NCBI GenBank assembly: GCA_034670405.1
Contig: JAXDDX010000023.1
Location: 3,886,001 to 3,950,000 of the forward strand
DNA length: 64,000 nt
Direction of reading: 5' to 3'
Origin: Hoplostethus atlanticus
Lineage: Eukaryota > Chordata > Actinopteri > Trachichthyiformes > Trachichthyidae
This document shows, piece by piece, positions 14,728 through 26,200 of this stretch. The first letter of the stretch is position 1; the number at the start of each line of letters is the position of its first letter. Both the position numbers and the translations under genes were made by a program. The notes under the pieces were generated by a model. It was given only the letters and a program-made list of their open reading frames with translations, ran no database searches and was not told the DNA's origin.

Positions 14728-15375
14728 TCTCTCTCCCCCTCTTTCTGTCTCTGTCTCTCTCACTGCCTAGTTGCTTTGTTGCTGCTGTAAGTCTGAGGAG
14801 GGAAACCAACGGCTGAGAGACGTCTTTTTCCATTTTGGTGCAGTGGCATCATCATCGACGCTGATAACCAACTTTACATACTTGCGTACTCATACTTGTG
14901 TACATTCAGTATGACGACGCATCTCAGTTGTTGCTTGTGTTTTCCAAGCGCCATCTGACTGATGTACTGGTTTCCTCCTACGGTATAATTCCCTGGACGA
15001 GCTTGGATTAGGTACATTGGGTTAGGAATGCATGATTAGTCACGCGTCACTGCACAGTACGCTAGTGCAGGGTCATGGAAAGTTCAAGGAAATGACCCTA
15101 GAGACAGACTCAGTCAGCGGCCATGTTTTACCTTTGACCTTGGTTTACTCAAGGACATAATGCACCTCTCGCCATCGTATACATACTGCACAAACATGGA
15201 GGGCTTGTACTGTGCATCGCTGTATACACTGAGGACAGATTGAGATGTTATTGGGCGGAGTGTTCTCCTCAAGCTCAGCACCAGTGCACTACAGTTTCAT
15301 ACGCAGAATTGGCATCGGATGTCTCCATCGAGATCATATTCTCCCCTGCACTGAGAAAGCCCCTATTGAATGCAC

Positions 15376-15411
<36 letters not shown>

Positions 15412-15461
15412 ACATACACACATGCAAATCCACCCAGGCACCATGCACACATGCATGTGCG

Positions 15462-15503
<42 letters not shown>

Positions 15504-17730
15504 CACATGCAAATCCACCCAGGCACCATACACACACATATGCACACACGCATGCGCACACACACACACACACCATCCAGGAAATATCCAAACTGGGATA
15601 CACAACAAAGGGAAGAGCTTGTGAGCCCCCCAGCTCACCTCATGCATGGAGATCATTTTCAAAACGGAACAAAATGGTGGGCCGTCCCTCCGTGGCAGAG
15701 TGGGTCTCCGCAGGGCCCCCGGGGCGAGATGGCATGTAACTGTGTACGCGTGCTTCCTAAATAAAAGATGCTGACCTAGATGGAAATCTGCCATTGGTCA
15801 CTTAATTTGTCCTACATGGGTGATTGGCTCGCACCCAAACACACAGCATAATTGTCCAATCATACGAGAGTGGAGGTGGTCATGTATGTGTGCAGTATGA
15901 TGACATAAGACTGAAACTTCTCTCAAGGTTTGCATTGAAATATTACGATGTAAAATGGAAAACACAACTTCATGCATCTAACAGTGAATCTGACAGTTAT
16001 TTGACTGTATCGTATACGTGGTTAGCACATAATGTTTGCATCAATTTTAGACCGTCTGGAAATTTTGTTCTTCCTATCAGTTTCTTAGTCGTGTGTGTGT
16101 TTTTCTCTCCCAACCCCCAATTATTCACCTGCAGGGCTATATCCCACATACATTTCCGAAGAGAGATTTCTAAGAGAAAAGATGAGAAGCAGTTTTAGAT
16201 GCACCATAGTCAACTGGCATTATACAGCTCACTGATGCATAACAGAATCATGCAATGTGCCAGTGCTGGACCACGTGGGACTAAACATAGCACATATGTC
16301 TGCAGGTCTGTGAGCATGAATAAGCACAACTGAAGGGGTGTTTTGTATCAACATTGTACTGAGCCCTTCTACATTATTGATATGCAATTTGATTGCCCGC
16401 CATCAATAAATGATTAGGGAATTGAAAATTGTTGAGCCGGGGCTTGATGGCCTTGAAGCTCTTCAGCCCCTGTGGATGAATAAACGTGGCCACATGAGTA
16501 TCAGACTCCAAAAAAGTGTTAAAGCCACCTTGATCTTTTTCAAAAAATTCAAAGGATTCATGGCTATTTGACCACCATGTGTTATGTAATAATCCAGCTG
16601 TTTATTGAGTGAAATGGTTGGATTTAGTGAGAGCTGGATCTCCCCTGGAGAGAGGGGGGCTGAATCCAGATGCTTGTGTTTTCCTGGTCTAACCTGGAGG
16701 CCCAACCTGTGTGTCTGCACATACTGACTCTTCCCTCTTCCCTTGCCATTCATCTTAGTGATCTATGTCAATAAGCTCAATTACCCAAAGTATGTTGGCT
16801 TGAGCTGTTAGGCACCAAACACTTGAAATGGTGCAAGGAACTCACTGTTGAGATGTTCAAATGGACCAATGTAAAGAGTCAACAGCACATGTACAGGTAA
16901 TGCCATTCAGTACATGAGACAATACACAACACTTCACACATGCTACTCTGGACCCTCAAACAGAGCAAGAGGTGGAGCCAACAGGTGGGCTCATACATGC
17001 ACAACAACTATAAACCATCAGGGAACAGAAGGGGGAAAAGAAGCCAACGTGTATTTTGTTACAAATTACTAGTACTCAACAAGTGTATCAAAGGAAACTA
17101 CACAACAGTTGATGAAGAAATGAAAAGTATGTAATTCAAAAAAAATGTGTATTTCCAAAACACAGAAAATATGTCTTGTGGTGAAACAGTGGTGTATATA
17201 CAGTACATCAGTAAACACAGTCCTACCCAATGTTTCATGCCAAGTTAAAGCTTTGTGTATCTTCATGTGAGTTATGCTGAGAGTCATTTGTTAGGTTCTG
17301 ATGAAGGTTACTTGGATCTCGTATGTACAGTAGAGACCAGATGGAGCCCTTGAGAGGCCATCCTGTATGTATTTTGTGACTGGTACAGAACTACTCATTC
17401 AACTAGTCCGAGTAGAGGCATTATGGGGTAATCAGTTATTGGTCTTTTTAGTTTAATGTGACAGCATCAATCTGTTCAGGCAGAACCACCAGTATTTGCT
17501 TTCTAAATGAATGTAAATGTATGTATCTTATCGTTAAGTGTTTTGGTATTTTTAACATACCAAAAGTCGTATTGAGTATTGTTATAATATGTATATTATA
17601 AAGAATAAAAACACCAGATGTGAATTGAAAACAGGGTTACAAAAGAGTAAAAACAAATTAATAAAAGTTTAATGAAAAAATAAAATGTACTTTTAAGAAG
17701 CAATATAAGACAACTCCTTTTTCCCCACAT
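10732..17730. other. Gene-poor intergenic region with microsatellites
   Basis: No supported coding exon. Simple repeats: CT at 11501-11533, GAA at 13258-13289 inside a purine-rich tract to about 13415, CA at 13470-13505, a GA-rich stretch at 14455-14600, CT at 14671-14762 and a compound CA array at 15370-15574. Open frames here are mostly translations of these repeats. Confidence 0.7.
15370..15574. repeat. Compound CA array with duplicated unit
   Basis: CA runs broken by the non-CA segment ATGCAAATCCACCCAGGCAC, which occurs twice (near 15421 and 15507), each flanked by CA tracts. The unit of about 86 bp therefore seems duplicated in tandem. Confidence 0.85.
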
Positions 17731-17734
17731 AGGC

Positions 17735-18320
17735 TCCTCAGGTAGGGTGTTACAAAGTCTACAAGCTGGATGGTAACAGCCTGGTCACCTTAGGTCTTCA
17801 GCCTAGTGGGCCCAGGCTGCACTGCAGCTCCTGAGAGGTTGAAGGATCTGAGATGTAGCTAGCGGCCAGACCTAGCCAAGCCTTTAAAGCTGCATTATGT
17901 CATCTGTTATGTAAAAATAGAAGTGCCTTATCAGTCCAGTTCATGAAGTGGGGCTGCAACAGAGAAGACCGGCCGCTGTAGATTCGCTCCATTCAGCCCA
18001 ATGAAGTTTTGGAGTCGGGTAGGTACACTGGCGGGAATGTTTTCTCCCAGCACAGGAAGTGACCAATCTAAATTTATGAGCCGAATGCACACAGCTAGCA
18101 GAGAGTTAGCTAGGGCCAGCTAGCTGGATGGCTGAAGCTCATACAAAGCGGCAAACAGTTCCCCCTCGCTGCCACTTGGCGCCACCAACTAAATGACATA
18201 ACGTCACATAGTGCAGGTTTAAAGTAATCAGTAAAAATCTTCAAATCAGTTCTGATATAAACAGGCAACCGGTGTTGTAAAAAAGGAGTTAGATGATCCT
18301 GTGCCCATTTCATCGTTTAG
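17735..18320. repeat. Interspersed fish repeat, copy A, split by an insertion
   Basis: 17735-17889 contains CAGGCTGCACTGCAGCTC, then GAAGGATCTGAGATGTAGCT and AGCCAAGCCTTTAAAG. After an insertion, 18225-18320 continues with TAATCAGTAAAAATCTTC and ACAGGCAACCGGTGT. The same word order occurs at 32640-32830 without the insertion, so this is a multi-copy family. I recognise the style from many fish genomes but cannot name the class. Confidence 0.7.
17890..18217. mobile_element. MITE-like insertion nested in repeat copy A
   Basis: 328 bp flanked by the direct repeat TTTAAAG (17883-17889 and 18218-18224). The left end reads CTGCATTATGTCATC; the reverse complement of the right end reads CCTGCACTATGTGACG, so the termini are imperfect inverted repeats. 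No coding capacity. The paralogous repeat at 32.8 kb reads straight through this point (AGCCAAGCATTGAAAGTAAT), acting as an empty site. Confidence 0.7.
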
Positions 18321-20424
18321 CTGTGCCACTACATGTCATTGATGTCAGTGTGATTGATGGCCTATATTGACGTCCTGCCGATCAAGGTACAGTTTTGAAC
18401 CTCCCACATCATAATGATTGAGCTGGTTAAGGTAGCATGTTAGTGATCTTTTCTGTTAGACTTAGTAGCTGCAATCAAGTCACTTTACATTATGGATGTT
18501 AATACCCTGAAACTATCCAAGTTCTACTATGTCGTTAGCCATATTGCTGCTCTGGGTAGATGACATCAAACAGGCTTATGAGACAAGTGTAGTGCAGGGG
18601 TATAGCCCTGACTCTGACAACAGCAAAGCCATTCCCTCCTTATTGAAATTCCTTGGTGATGTCCACTCTGCACCATCGGCCTCTCTGGCTAAGCCTCAGG
18701 AATACCAACCAACTGTCAGCCCCGCTCTCTGTCTGTCTCTACGTCTATCAGTCTGTCTCTCTCTTTCTCTCTCCCTCTCACTCTCATGCTCTCTCTTGTA
18801 GACAGAAAACAAGTGCTACATCACCGTTTTAATTCTGGCATGGGTGCACAGGTCTTTTTTTTTTTTTTTCCTGCAAGGGGTGCATGGGGCAAGCAGTGAG
18901 GAGCAGGCGTAGAGTGAAGGATCATGGGTGTGAATCTTAATGACTTCTAGGAGGAGGAAGCAGAGCAGAGGTCTAGGGAGAATCCACCCTTAATCTCCCT
19001 TTCTCCTCGTCTCTCTCTTCCTCTCTCTCCTACGGACCACGAAGCCACGCTCTGTTTACTGGATTTGATTCTGATTAATTAGCTGATGATGGACGGCTAA
19101 GGACCTGAGCGCCTCCGTGTTAGAGACAGAGCACACAAGAGAGAAGAAACAGACTGGAACCAAGTGTGCTTTCAGTGCTGCATAGTTTCACACATGTGGT
19201 GTTGCTGTCACTACCTAGCACCACAGCGAGCAGTTACAATCAAAACAGAATGATGGCCATATTGAGAATGAATGTGTGAATTTGAGGTAGCATCTTTTCT
19301 CTGGTTATTTGACCTCCCAGTAACCTATTATGCTGGCTCAGCCCATCAAGCAACGTGAGCTGCAGGTCATGGCCATCATGACCAGTAGGGGGCCCCACCA
19401 TAGACACCATCGATCCAACGATGAAGGAGCCTTCTGTATCTTCAAGCAATTAATGGTCAAACCAGACAATACAATACCTTTCACACGTGCCTGCAAATTC
19501 AGGACAGACCTGACTACCAGTGAGTTGCTTGTTGATCAGTTCATGGTTCAAATCAGTTTCCAGTCAGAGTCTAAAGATAGTTTTGGAAATGCAAAATGGC
19601 CAAATGGCCAAAAAGGGCTTTCAGAGGCAGAGCAACCAAACAAATAAACCAAAACACTCCCAAGAAATAAAAAGCAAGTATAAAGTATTTTGAATTCATG
19701 TTATGAATGCTCACTAGTCTTAATTTAAGCTTAAACCCTTAAAACACATTTTTACAAAAAAGCTATGGGAAGACATTGTTGTCCCTATTCTATTCTCATT
19801 GTATTCTTATGCCACAGTGTTTTAATGGCTGTCTATCATCTTCATTGTTTATCTTATTAGCTTGTATTTATTATTGAGGGTGTTATGAGCATCCGCTCAA
19901 GTGTCCTTGAGCAAAACACTGAATCTTCTTCACACATCATTTTTGCTTTCATAAACAATGCTATATATTCATGAGCATGAAGTGGTTTTGCACAATCCAC
20001 CATTATGTATTCATGGGTTTAATGTTTTTCTTTCTTGTGCTTGTACACACATATAACCTATTTCTAGTCCAAACACTGTACTTTGATAGCCTTTCTGTCA
20101 TATTCAGTGCTTAAAATTACTTCTTATGTGGCAATACAAAGTCCTTCTCTCTGTCTCTTCCAAATTCTCTGGAGACCTCAAACCTTACTTTTACTCTTTT
20201 AGTTGCCATGGATACCTCCGGTGAGGCAGCCGATTGGAGGCAACAATAAACTCAGTCTCTTTCAAGCCTTCGACAATTTTGTCTCCAACTGATGATCTAC
20301 GAGTATCCTTGTATTCTCTCACACACACATGCTCATAATCTCACATGCTTACACACACCTGCTCACATATGGACGCACATACATGTTGGGCTACTCACAC
20401 GCTGACACATACATGCTCACAAAT

Positions 20425-20476
<52 letters not shown>

Positions 20477-21370
20477 AACGTTGACCGCCGGATGACAGCG
20501 GAACAGAGATCAATGTAATCTTCCTCAGCACAATCCAAAGCCACTGTCATCATCTATCTATCTACCCCAGTGGAACAGCGGGAAAGGTGTGAAATCAATT
20601 CTGCATTCAATTAAGGAGCAGCCAGCCACAGCAGTCTGGCTCCAGAGGTGACCCCTAGTGCTACTCCATGGTCCCTAGTGGAGGCCAACTCCACTCAATA
20701 GCCTGGTTTCCACTACAGGGCCAAACTGGCCTACCCAGGGTTTCATTTATTCATTATCTACACGCCGACCCCCCCGCCAACTGTGCCAACACTCATGATT
20801 GCATAGATTTCTCTGTTGGATTGTAGCTTCAGATGAAAAAGCTTTCATCCAGAGCTTTCAATTCTGTATTATGCACACACTGAGTTGGCCTTAGTCCTGG
20901 AAAGACCCACTTGTTTCTCGTGTAGAAAACGATCCTTTAGCTCTCCTGGGAATATGAAGTGTCTGATTCCTCTCAAACCTCTGCAGGCATCACAGAGTCC
21001 TTCGCAAACCCACTCTTCCTAAAGCATTTTAGAAAAATCAGCTTTATGGTTTGGGTAAAAATGGAAGAAAGACCATCTTAACTCTGGGATGATTTTGGAA
21101 ACCTATCCTTGGTGACTTGTGACCATTCAGATGTGGTTAAATGATTATGTATTGATTTAATGTTTCACCTATAAGTTGGAGTGATGTTAAAAAAATGCAC
21201 ATGCAGCTTAAAAAAGGCAAAAATCTGTAGCCTGTGTCAGCTACTGTTTGATACTGCTGACACACTAATAAGGTATAGTTAAGGTAAGTATAAGTATAAG
21301 GTAAGTTCATTAATATAGGCACCGTAAAGCAGTAGTGTAGCTGAGGGTATGCTCTGGATGTATATCCCCA

Positions 21371-21439
21371 GCCAACATAACATAACATATCATAACATAA
21401 CATAACATAACATAACATAACATAACATAACATAACATA
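21371..21439. repeat. (CATAA)n pentanucleotide array
   Basis: About 13 units of CATAA with one variant (CATAT near the start). Transcribed on the minus strand it would give (TTATG)n. Confidence 0.95.
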
Positions 21440-22515
21440 CCATTGACATGATTGAGTCACATGCTTGCCTCCTCAGTAGTATACTGTGATAACTAACCTT
21501 TACCTTTTAATGTTTGTATGTTGCTGCTGACAACAGGTAGATCTTTATTGTCTTCAGCAGGGAAAAGACTGCCTCTTAAGTTAGGGTTCTTAGTGTTGGG
21601 GCTTTCTCCTCATGGTTTCAGTAAGGGTGATGATAACACCAGCTGCTAATAGCATCAATCATTTTAAATAAGCCCTTGCAACAGCAATAACCCCTTTGTG
21701 TGTTTAGAGTGGCTTTTACCCCCAAATACTTAGATGCTTGACACTGGGGTTACTCCTCACATCCTCTCAATTTAACAATGTAATCATCCTTAGTCATTCC
21801 CAAGTAATTACAGGCTCTGCTCTTGTCATGATATGTAGAGTCCTCCTCGAGTGACCTCATCATTTCAGTCAAACTTCAAAACTCTGAAAAGGGTTCATCT
21901 ATCTCCATTATTATCTCATTTAGTCTCTATCCTAATCACAATGTGGTTCACTTACATAGCAGTGGAATCAGGGGAGGGAATTTAAACCTGACCCTCTTTT
22001 TCGCAGGAGTTGGGTGTCATTTTTCTGCCACTTGATTGAAAGGCGTGTTTTAAAAGTTTCAAATTGCATTTGAAGTAACGGGAGGGAAAGTCCACTTTAT
22101 AAAAGAATCCACGCTTGGTTCCTGTGATCTTGGATAATTCAGTTTTGATTTGTGAACATAAACAAGTGTCTTCCAAAGAGCTATGGTAGTGTGGTAATTC
22201 AGATGTCAGCTGTAGCTCTTAGTGGTGCTGGCAAACTCCAGGAATGTCCAAAATCACCTGTTCACATCGGTTCTGCATTACTGGGCTGAAGGATGATCCT
22301 GGCGAAGCAGCAGTGTGAAACATGGCGTTCGTGACACATGATTTGTACCTGCATTATGAAAAATTAAAAAGATAAATAATTGAAACAAACCAGTCTAAGC
22401 ATGATTAAATGTGCAGCAAAGCTACAGTTTTTATAGCTAATGTAAAGTGGTTGATACAGTGACTGATTTAAACTCACTCCATTGTAGAAATACCTCAGAG
22501 TCATTTCGATTGGAT

Positions 22516-22605
22516 CCTTCTCTTCTCTTCTCTTCTCTTCTCTTCTCTTCTCTTCTCTTCTCTTCTCTTCTCTTCTTTTCTTTTCTTTTCTCTTCTCTTC
22601 TTTGT
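22516..22605. repeat. (TCTTC)n pentanucleotide array
   Basis: About 17 pentamers of TCTTC with a few TTTTC variants near the end (22574-22590). Pure pyrimidine on the plus strand, hence a mirror-repeat tract. Confidence 0.95.
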
Positions 22606-23099
22606 TGTAACTGTTTTGTGAATATGTGTGTAACTGTGTTATGTTTTTGCTATACTAGCTGTGAAGCTAGCTAGCTTTGATGACAATCTACAGAACTAAA
22701 GATACTCCACTTCCGTCCAAATTGCATTTATTGGATTTTGGAGTCACAATACTATTCAACTTGCAACTACATCATTCTGCAGCCATGCTATGCAACAGTC
22801 TCCAATTTTGCACTATTTGGCGTCACCCACAGGCTTAGCAGAACAGTGCTTCTTGAGATTCACCTCAACGCTGCCGAATTTAAACTAAATATTCTGCATG
22901 AACACAATTTTTATATTCCTTTAAATTGAACTTGGAATTGCAATTTTATTACCAATCGCATTGGAGAGTTGCACTTTAACCCACAGGGCGGGTAAATGTT
23001 AGGGAGTTAGGAACCAATCTCATTTTGCCCCAGTATCCTACCCGGACGCCTGAGCGGTTGTACAGTTGTCCGAAGTCGGAATCGACACGCCATTGTGGA

Positions 23100-23205
23100 A
23101 GATAGTTACTGTAACGCTACAGACTTTATTAACTCTTAGCTAGGTTTCCTAGGTGAGTAATCCAGTTATCGAACGCACTAGAGCTACCGAAGAAAGTCTA
23201 ACGTA
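23100..23205 (+). promoter_or_regulatory. ddx19 5' UTR / promoter region
   Basis: Sequence just before the ATG, with CpG-containing words back to about 23040 (CCCGGACGCC, GTCGGAATCGACACG). No TATA box. A CpG-type housekeeping promoter fits the gene; the exact start site cannot be read. Confidence 0.4.
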
Positions 23206-26200
23206 ATGGCTACGGATTCCTGGGCCCTGGCGGTGGACGAGCAAGAAGCCGCAGCCGAATCGGTACGTAACACGAGCTAAAGTTAATGTTAGCCTGTACA
23301 GGGACGCTTTGGCCTGTTGTGTTACTTTGTTAACGTAATTTTTATTCGTTGAACTTGTTCAGATGCCAGATTCGCTGGCTATTTGCGTTGCTAACGCTGA
23401 GGTAGCAGCTTAGCAACGCATGCTACCTCCATGCATGGAACGACCCGGTAGCTAGTGGCCAGAGCCCGTTTAGCTAGCTGGCTTTAAGATGCTACATGCT
23501 CACACAGCACACATGATCTGTACTAGCTTTAGCTGTCAGCTAGCTAGCTAATGATGCAAGAGGCTCCAAAATAGCTTTCCTGGTCTGAGAAAGAATCCTG
23601 GCGCTCATGTGATGCAGAGCCCCATTTAGTCAGTCCAACGAGACCGTAACATTTCTTATCTTGCTCCACAGATTGGTAACCTGCAAATCAAAGAGAAACC
23701 AGAAGAAAATGGTAAGCGTTTAAAGACAGATTAAGCCCGCTGTTGCATTGTTGCACAGCTGTAAAATGAAATGGCCATAATATTCATAATTTACATGTCA
23801 ATATTGTTCATATCGCAGGCACCTCCACAAACACAACAGACACAAGCAGTGCAGCTGCAAAGACAGTAGTAGAAGGGGACAGCAAGGCTACAGATGAGGA
23901 TGACAAAGGTGAGCAGAGCGAACACAATTACAGTTTCTTATTTACTCAAAATTGGCTGGATGATTTCTTTCCTTGAGTTGCTTTGTTGTGTTTTCAGTCT
24001 TGTAGACTAAACAATTTCTACAAAATGACCTGTTTTTTCCCCCCCCCCAGAGGACAAAGCGGCACAGTCACTGTTGAACAAGTTGATCCGCAGTAATCTA
24101 GTAAATACCACGAACCAAGTGGAAGTTCTTCAGAAGGACCCTAACTCTCCACTCTACTCTGTCAAGTCCTTTGAGGAGTTGCGACTGTGAGTGACTCTAT
24201 CCATCTTTACTTCCTTCCATCCCCCTTTTGATGCCTGGACATTTTGGGCCTCTCTTGATATTGCCCGTGTCTTGTGTTCCAGGTTGTCAAAAGCAAATGC
24301 GCACTGTGAAGTATCTGAATCAATAACTCATCAAGATCAGGGCGTTGTGAGCAGGGCTAACTTAAAACCTCTATATCACCATTAGCTCTGTTTTTTCATT
24401 CATATTGATTAACAAGAATTAACTTTACATCAGGAGAGAAAGAGAACAATGTCCTTGGACCAAACATACATTCAGTTCCCTTTGACAGCCATAGTCCATC
24501 CTTATCAAAGTGCCCTTGAGCAAGACACTCAACCCCTACCTGTTCATGATTGCTGCTCCTGGCTATACCTTCACTATACCTCCTGTTAAGGCATGTGTGT
24601 GTATGTTACATGTATGTATCTCATATATAGGAAACACTGCACTGTGATGATAAAATTATGATCAGGTGCTCTGAAGTTTCAAGACGTTTTGAAAGAAACT
24701 GCAGGAGTTGTGATATCTAAGCATTTTCTCTTCTCTTCAGCAAACCTCAGCTTCTTCAGGGCGTGTACGGCATGGGTTTCAACCGACCCTCCAAAATCCA
24801 AGAGACTGCCTTACCTATGATGCTGGCAGAACCGTGAGTATAGAGTACACTCGAGTTTCTGAGGAGTCCCACCTCTTCTGCTTCTTCTCTAATGCCCCAT
24901 TCCTTGTAGTCCACAGAATCTGATTGCCCAGTCGCAGTCAGGGACAGGGAAAACGGCTGCCTTTGTCCTGGCCATGCTCAGCCACGTAGACCCCAGCAGC
25001 AGATATCCCCAGGTTAGTTTCCACCTTCCTCACCACTCCTACTGTCTGGACCAGAATAAAAAATCTGTTGAGGGTTTATTTTTTGAAGTGAAGTGTTGAA
25101 TGGCAGGTCTTGGGGGGTCGATGCACATTATAAGAATTCTAGAAATTATAGATGAAGTCTGAGATGAAGTTTTCAAGATTGGGGTGTGTGGGGTTCCCTG
25201 TTTGGGAATAAATCTGGTCAAAATCCCAGTGCCTGCTTTCCTTGTGTGTTCTCTTCTATCATCTAGCTATCTATGCTCCTCAGTAATTACTTCTAAAATT
25301 GTGAAATTATATCCTCAAGGTTATTTTAGCACGATGAGTTTCAGACTGGCAAGTGATGTCAAGTCACTAAAGACTGGGCAATAATTGGTGGTTCTCTGTC
25401 ACTAAACTAAGTGATATGTTAAAAAGTAAATTTAAAAATAAAAGTGAACTGTAATGGCTCTCCTCCTCTCTCCACTTAGAGCTATTTGGCTAATATCATC
25501 CAACTCTTGTTACAGTGTGCTTACATGCATAAGGACACAGTTCACCCTTGACATTTTGAACTTATAGGGGCCCTATGATAGGAATTCAAAATTTACTGTA
25601 TTCAGGTACATTTAAAGGTACTGCATTTTCGAAAATAAATACATTTTTACAAGTGTCGGACAAGCTTTAGTGTCCGGTGAGGGAAACATAACACAAATTC
25701 AAAAGGGTATCTGTATGATGATATTTTTCTGGATCACATTTATGTATTTCCAGGCGATTCATGGAAGAGCAAATTCTCATTTAAAGTGAAGACCTGGGAA
25801 TGTAAATTGTAAATCAGGAATTTTACGTAACACTAAATGCTGTTTCTTTTTTCCTTCCTTTCCTTCCGTCAGTGCCTGTGTGTGTCACCAACCTATGAGC
25901 TGGCACTTCAGACTGGTAAGGTGATTGAGCAGATGGGAAAACACTACCCAGAGGTCAAACTGGTCTACGCCATCAGAGGCAACAAATGTAAGGCTTCTCT
26001 GCTTTCTACATTTCTACATCTACTGCACTGTAGGAGAGGGTAATAGACGGACATGATGAGTTGGGATTTATGTGACCGACCAAGCTAAGCTGCCTTCAAG
26101 TGTTGTCAGAAATAGGATAGTTACACGTTAACGCAACATGAACAAAGTGGTAAATACTAGGAAAGGTGGAATGACATGAGTTGCTGAGGTGTGACGTTTA

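Larger units (their letters stand above)
18321..23100. other. Intergenic region upstream of ddx19
   Basis: No supported exon. Holds a CT-rich tract (18721-18796), a T run (18854-18869), a CT/CA microsatellite (20428-20475) and two pentanucleotide arrays listed separately. At 19899-19925, AAGTGTCCTTGAGCAAAACA matches a fish repeat word also present near 24507. Confidence 0.65.

Noticed and set aside
15240-15794. Several frames of 84-174 codons on both strands
   Set aside because: They are His-Thr or Cys-Val translations of the compound CA array.
19330-19647. 105-codon plus frame
   Set aside because: No recognisable domain, no splice partners, and surrounding sequence is repeat-rich intergenic DNA.
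21371-21439. Regular repeats resembling a CRISPR array
   Set aside because: Contiguous pentamers without spacers, in a vertebrate genome.
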